Source: an uncultured Beijerinckiaceae bacterium
GTDB lineage: Bacteria > Pseudomonadota > Alphaproteobacteria > Rhizobiales > Beijerinckiaceae
Length of the DNA stretch: 18,502 bases
Assembly (NCBI GenBank): GCA_937863205.1
Contig: CALMGA010000411.1
Coordinates: 1 to 18,502, forward strand
Reading direction: 5' to 3'
Shown: one piece after another, positions 14,344 through 18,502 of the stretch
How the letters are laid out: the number at the start of each line of letters is the position of its first letter
Position numbering within the stretch: the first letter of the stretch is position 1
Made by a program: the position numbers and the translations under genes
Notes under the pieces: generated by a model
Databases searched by the model: none
What the model saw: only the letters and a program-made list of their open reading frames with translations
What the model was told of the DNA's origin: nothing

Positions 14344-14366
14344 CTGGCGGCGGGGAGGGCCGCCAG
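14344..14366. other. GC-rich hairpin between secA terminator and the ThiE-like gene
   Basis: An eight-base-pair perfect stem CTGGCGGC/GCCGCCAG encloses a seven-base loop. It lies 41 bases before the ThiE-like start on the minus strand, beyond the likely secA terminator. It has no T tract. It may be a secondary stop for secA transcripts or part of the ThiE-like leader; no TPP-riboswitch CTGAGA motif is seen. Confidence 0.35.
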
Positions 14367-14383
14367 CCGGCTCATGCCCGCAG

Positions 14384-14402
14384 CAAAAGCCGGAAATCCG
14401 GC
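14384..14402 (-). terminator. Intrinsic terminator of secA
   Basis: On the minus strand, 16 bases after the secA stop, the sequence GCCGGATTTCCGGC forms a five- to six-pair GC stem with a tiny loop, followed directly by TTTTG. This is the normal form of a Rho-independent terminator. Confidence 0.7.
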
Positions 14403-14417
14403 GAAACCGGGACGCGC

Positions 14418-17270
<2,853 letters not shown>

Positions 17271-17543
17271 AACGGCATCGTTCCTTCCGCGCGGCGACCC
17301 TGTTCGCACTCTCACGGGCGACGCGGCCCAAATCATGGCGCCCGGACCAGAAAGCCGACCCCGAACGCCAGGTCCGCGACGGCTTTCCTCGCAAATGGTC
17401 GGGACGGCGGTGTTTTCCAAGGTCGCCATCCCGTGCGGACGCGCTGGGATGACCCTTCGGCTGGGGCCGAGCATTAGGATCGGCCGGCAACCCTGTCAAT
17501 TTCCGGCCCGGTCATCGTCTCGACCGGCGGTCGCGCGGCCGGC

Positions 17544-18502
17544 TCAGCCGCCCGATCGCTCGTCGCGCTCGCCGCCCCGGGGGCCGAAGCCGTTGTCGCC
17601 CCCGTCCCGTTCAAAGCGACGGTGACGAGACCAGCCATCGCCGCGCTCGTCGCGACCGTCTCCCATCCGGTCGGCCATCCGATCGATGAAGCGATCCTCC
17701 CTCCGCCCGTCGCGTCCTTCCCGGTGCCGACCGTCGCCAATCGCCCGGCCCATGCCGGAACGCCCGCCGTCGCCTCGCCGCATCGCATCCAGGCCGAAGG
17801 CTTCGCCCACCAGGCGGCGCGGACCGACCCCGCGCAGCAGCACCGGAAGGCGGTCCTTCTGCTGCGGGGTGAGCGCGGCCAGGAGCGGCCCGGCGGCATC
17901 GGCGAGCTTGCCGACCGCCTGCCCCATCGCCACCAAACGCTCGCCGCGCTGCTTCAAGCGGGCGAGCGGATCCGCGCCCTCGTCGGCGGCGGCGCGCTTC
18001 CCCGGCGCATCCATGCCGGGTCCAGACATGCCGGGTCCAGACATGCCGGGTCCGCGCCTGGACAGATCGCGAAGGGCGTCGCGGGCCTGGGCCGTATCGC
18101 GCAGGGCTGTCTCGACCGCCGGCCAAAGCGGCTGCTGCGTCGCCGTCAGCTGGAGACCGGCGTGGAGGCCGGCAAGGTGCGCCTCGCGGAAGGCTGTGCG
18201 GTCGTCCAGCCGCGCCTTGCGCTCATCAAGCATGGCTTGGCGGCGAGCTTGGCTGTCGCCGTCGCGCGCCTCATCCGTGGTGTTCACCCTGGCATCGCTT
18301 TTGACGGCATCCTTGGTCGGATCCGTGGGCTGACCGGCTGCGGGGGGCACGGGCTTGGCCGGCGCGGGCCCGTTCACCGCCGCCGGAGGCTCGGCCCAAG
18401 CGGGAAACGCCGGCAGAAGGGCGGCCGAGCCGAGCAGGCCGGCCAGCAGGGCTTGGCGCAGCGACCTCGTGCGCGGAAACGTCCCGCGCGGGAGTCTGGT
18501 TG
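17544..18502 (-). CDS. Exported Spy/CpxP-like LTxxQ protein (5' end outside window)
   Basis: At least 318 residues are encoded. A GTG at 18377 could start the frame, but the open frame continues to the edge and encodes a clear signal peptide upstream (SLRQALLAGLLGSAALLPAF, then PAWAEPPA with AWA cleavage), so the real start lies beyond 18502. The mature protein has a Pro-rich start, a helical charged region (ARRQAMLDERKARLDDR), then two LTxxQ motifs: LTATQQPLWPAVE and, about 90 residues later, LTPQQKDRLPVLL. This is the mark of the Spy/CpxP/LTXXQ family of periplasmic chaperone or stress-sensor helical proteins. The two are separated by three GPGMx repeats. The last 75 residues are extremely rich in Arg, Gly and Asp (RRGDGGRSGMGRAIGDGRHREGR type), likely disordered and possibly RNA-, metal- or polyanion-binding. 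It lies 273 bases upstream of secA. Confidence 0.8.
   Translation of the reverse strand, partial: TRLPRGTFPRTRSLRQALLAGLLGSAALLPAFPAWAEPPAAVNGPAPAKPVPPAAGQPTDPTKDAVKSDARVNTTDEARDGDSQARRQAMLDERKARLDDRTAFREAHLAGLHAGLQLTATQQPLWPAVETALRDTAQARDALRDLSRRGPGMSGPGMSGPGMDAPGKRAAADEGADPLARLKQRGERLVAMGQAVGKLADAAGPLLAALTPQQKDRLPVLLRGVGPRRLVGEAFGLDAMRRGDGGRSGMGRAIGDGRHREGRDGRREDRFIDRMADRMGDGRDERGDGWSRHRRFERDGGDNGFGPRGGERDERSGG
18009..18053 (-). repeat. 15-bp tandem repeat, 3 units, in the Spy-like gene
   Basis: Three 15-base units encode GPGMS, GPGMS and GPGMD in coding order. Two are identical at DNA level and the third differs at two bases. It joins the two LTxxQ-containing helical regions as a flexible linker. 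Confidence 0.85.

Noticed and set aside
14304..14417. Possible TPP riboswitch before the ThiE-like gene
   Set aside because: The conserved CTGAGA element is absent and the interval is already filled by the secA terminator and a simple hairpin.

Overview
The window is very G+C-rich, with dense short-spaced genes. It fits an alphaproteobacterium, most likely of the Hyphomicrobiales (Rhizobiales) type. Supporting signs are a full CtrA-type box (TTAA-N7-TTAAC), the divergent pair of a D-2-hydroxyacid dehydrogenase and a periplasmic SH3 protein, and a SecA with a C-terminal zinc motif. This assignment comes from gene content and motifs only.

Layout. (1) 1-1074, minus: the N-terminal 358 residues of a SWIM-finger SNF2-type helicase that runs off the left edge. 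(2) 1366-7180, plus: a compact six-gene run encoding three exported SGNH/GDSL hydrolase-like proteins, an AlgI/DltB-type MBOAT O-acyltransferase, a small TTG-started single-span membrane protein, and a fourth, minimal SGNH protein. Its upstream region holds a perfect CtrA box. (3) 7203-8950: a two-helix membrane protein of unknown function (minus), a nitroreductase remnant with an internal deletion, and an exported YbjN-like protein (plus). (4) 9047-11745: D-2-hydroxyacid dehydrogenase (minus), SH3-domain protein (plus), glutamate racemase MurI (minus). (5) 11931-14303, minus: a lower-G+C exported orphan, then a ThiE/TenI-like protein translationally coupled by GTGA to an exported Sel1-repeat protein. 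(6) 14418-17270, minus: secA with a good intrinsic terminator. (7) 17544-18502, minus: an exported Spy/CpxP-like LTxxQ protein whose 5' end lies outside the window.

The most interesting unit is the 1366-7180 cluster. An MBOAT enzyme can move acyl groups across the inner membrane, and SGNH proteins are the usual periplasmic transferases or esterases working with it (AlgI-AlgJ/X; PatA-PatB-Ape1). Here one MBOAT is packed with four dissimilar SGNH proteins, and the largest has an Ape1-like layout. I infer a cell-envelope O-acylation/deacylation system, possibly timed by CtrA. The target polymer cannot be read from the sequence.

A second recurring signal is a set of 15-bp (five-residue) tandem repeats in non-catalytic parts of the first three SGNH genes, including a ten-unit array with Trp at nearly every fifth residue, and again in the Spy-like gene. 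The repeat sequences differ from gene to gene but the unit length is the same.
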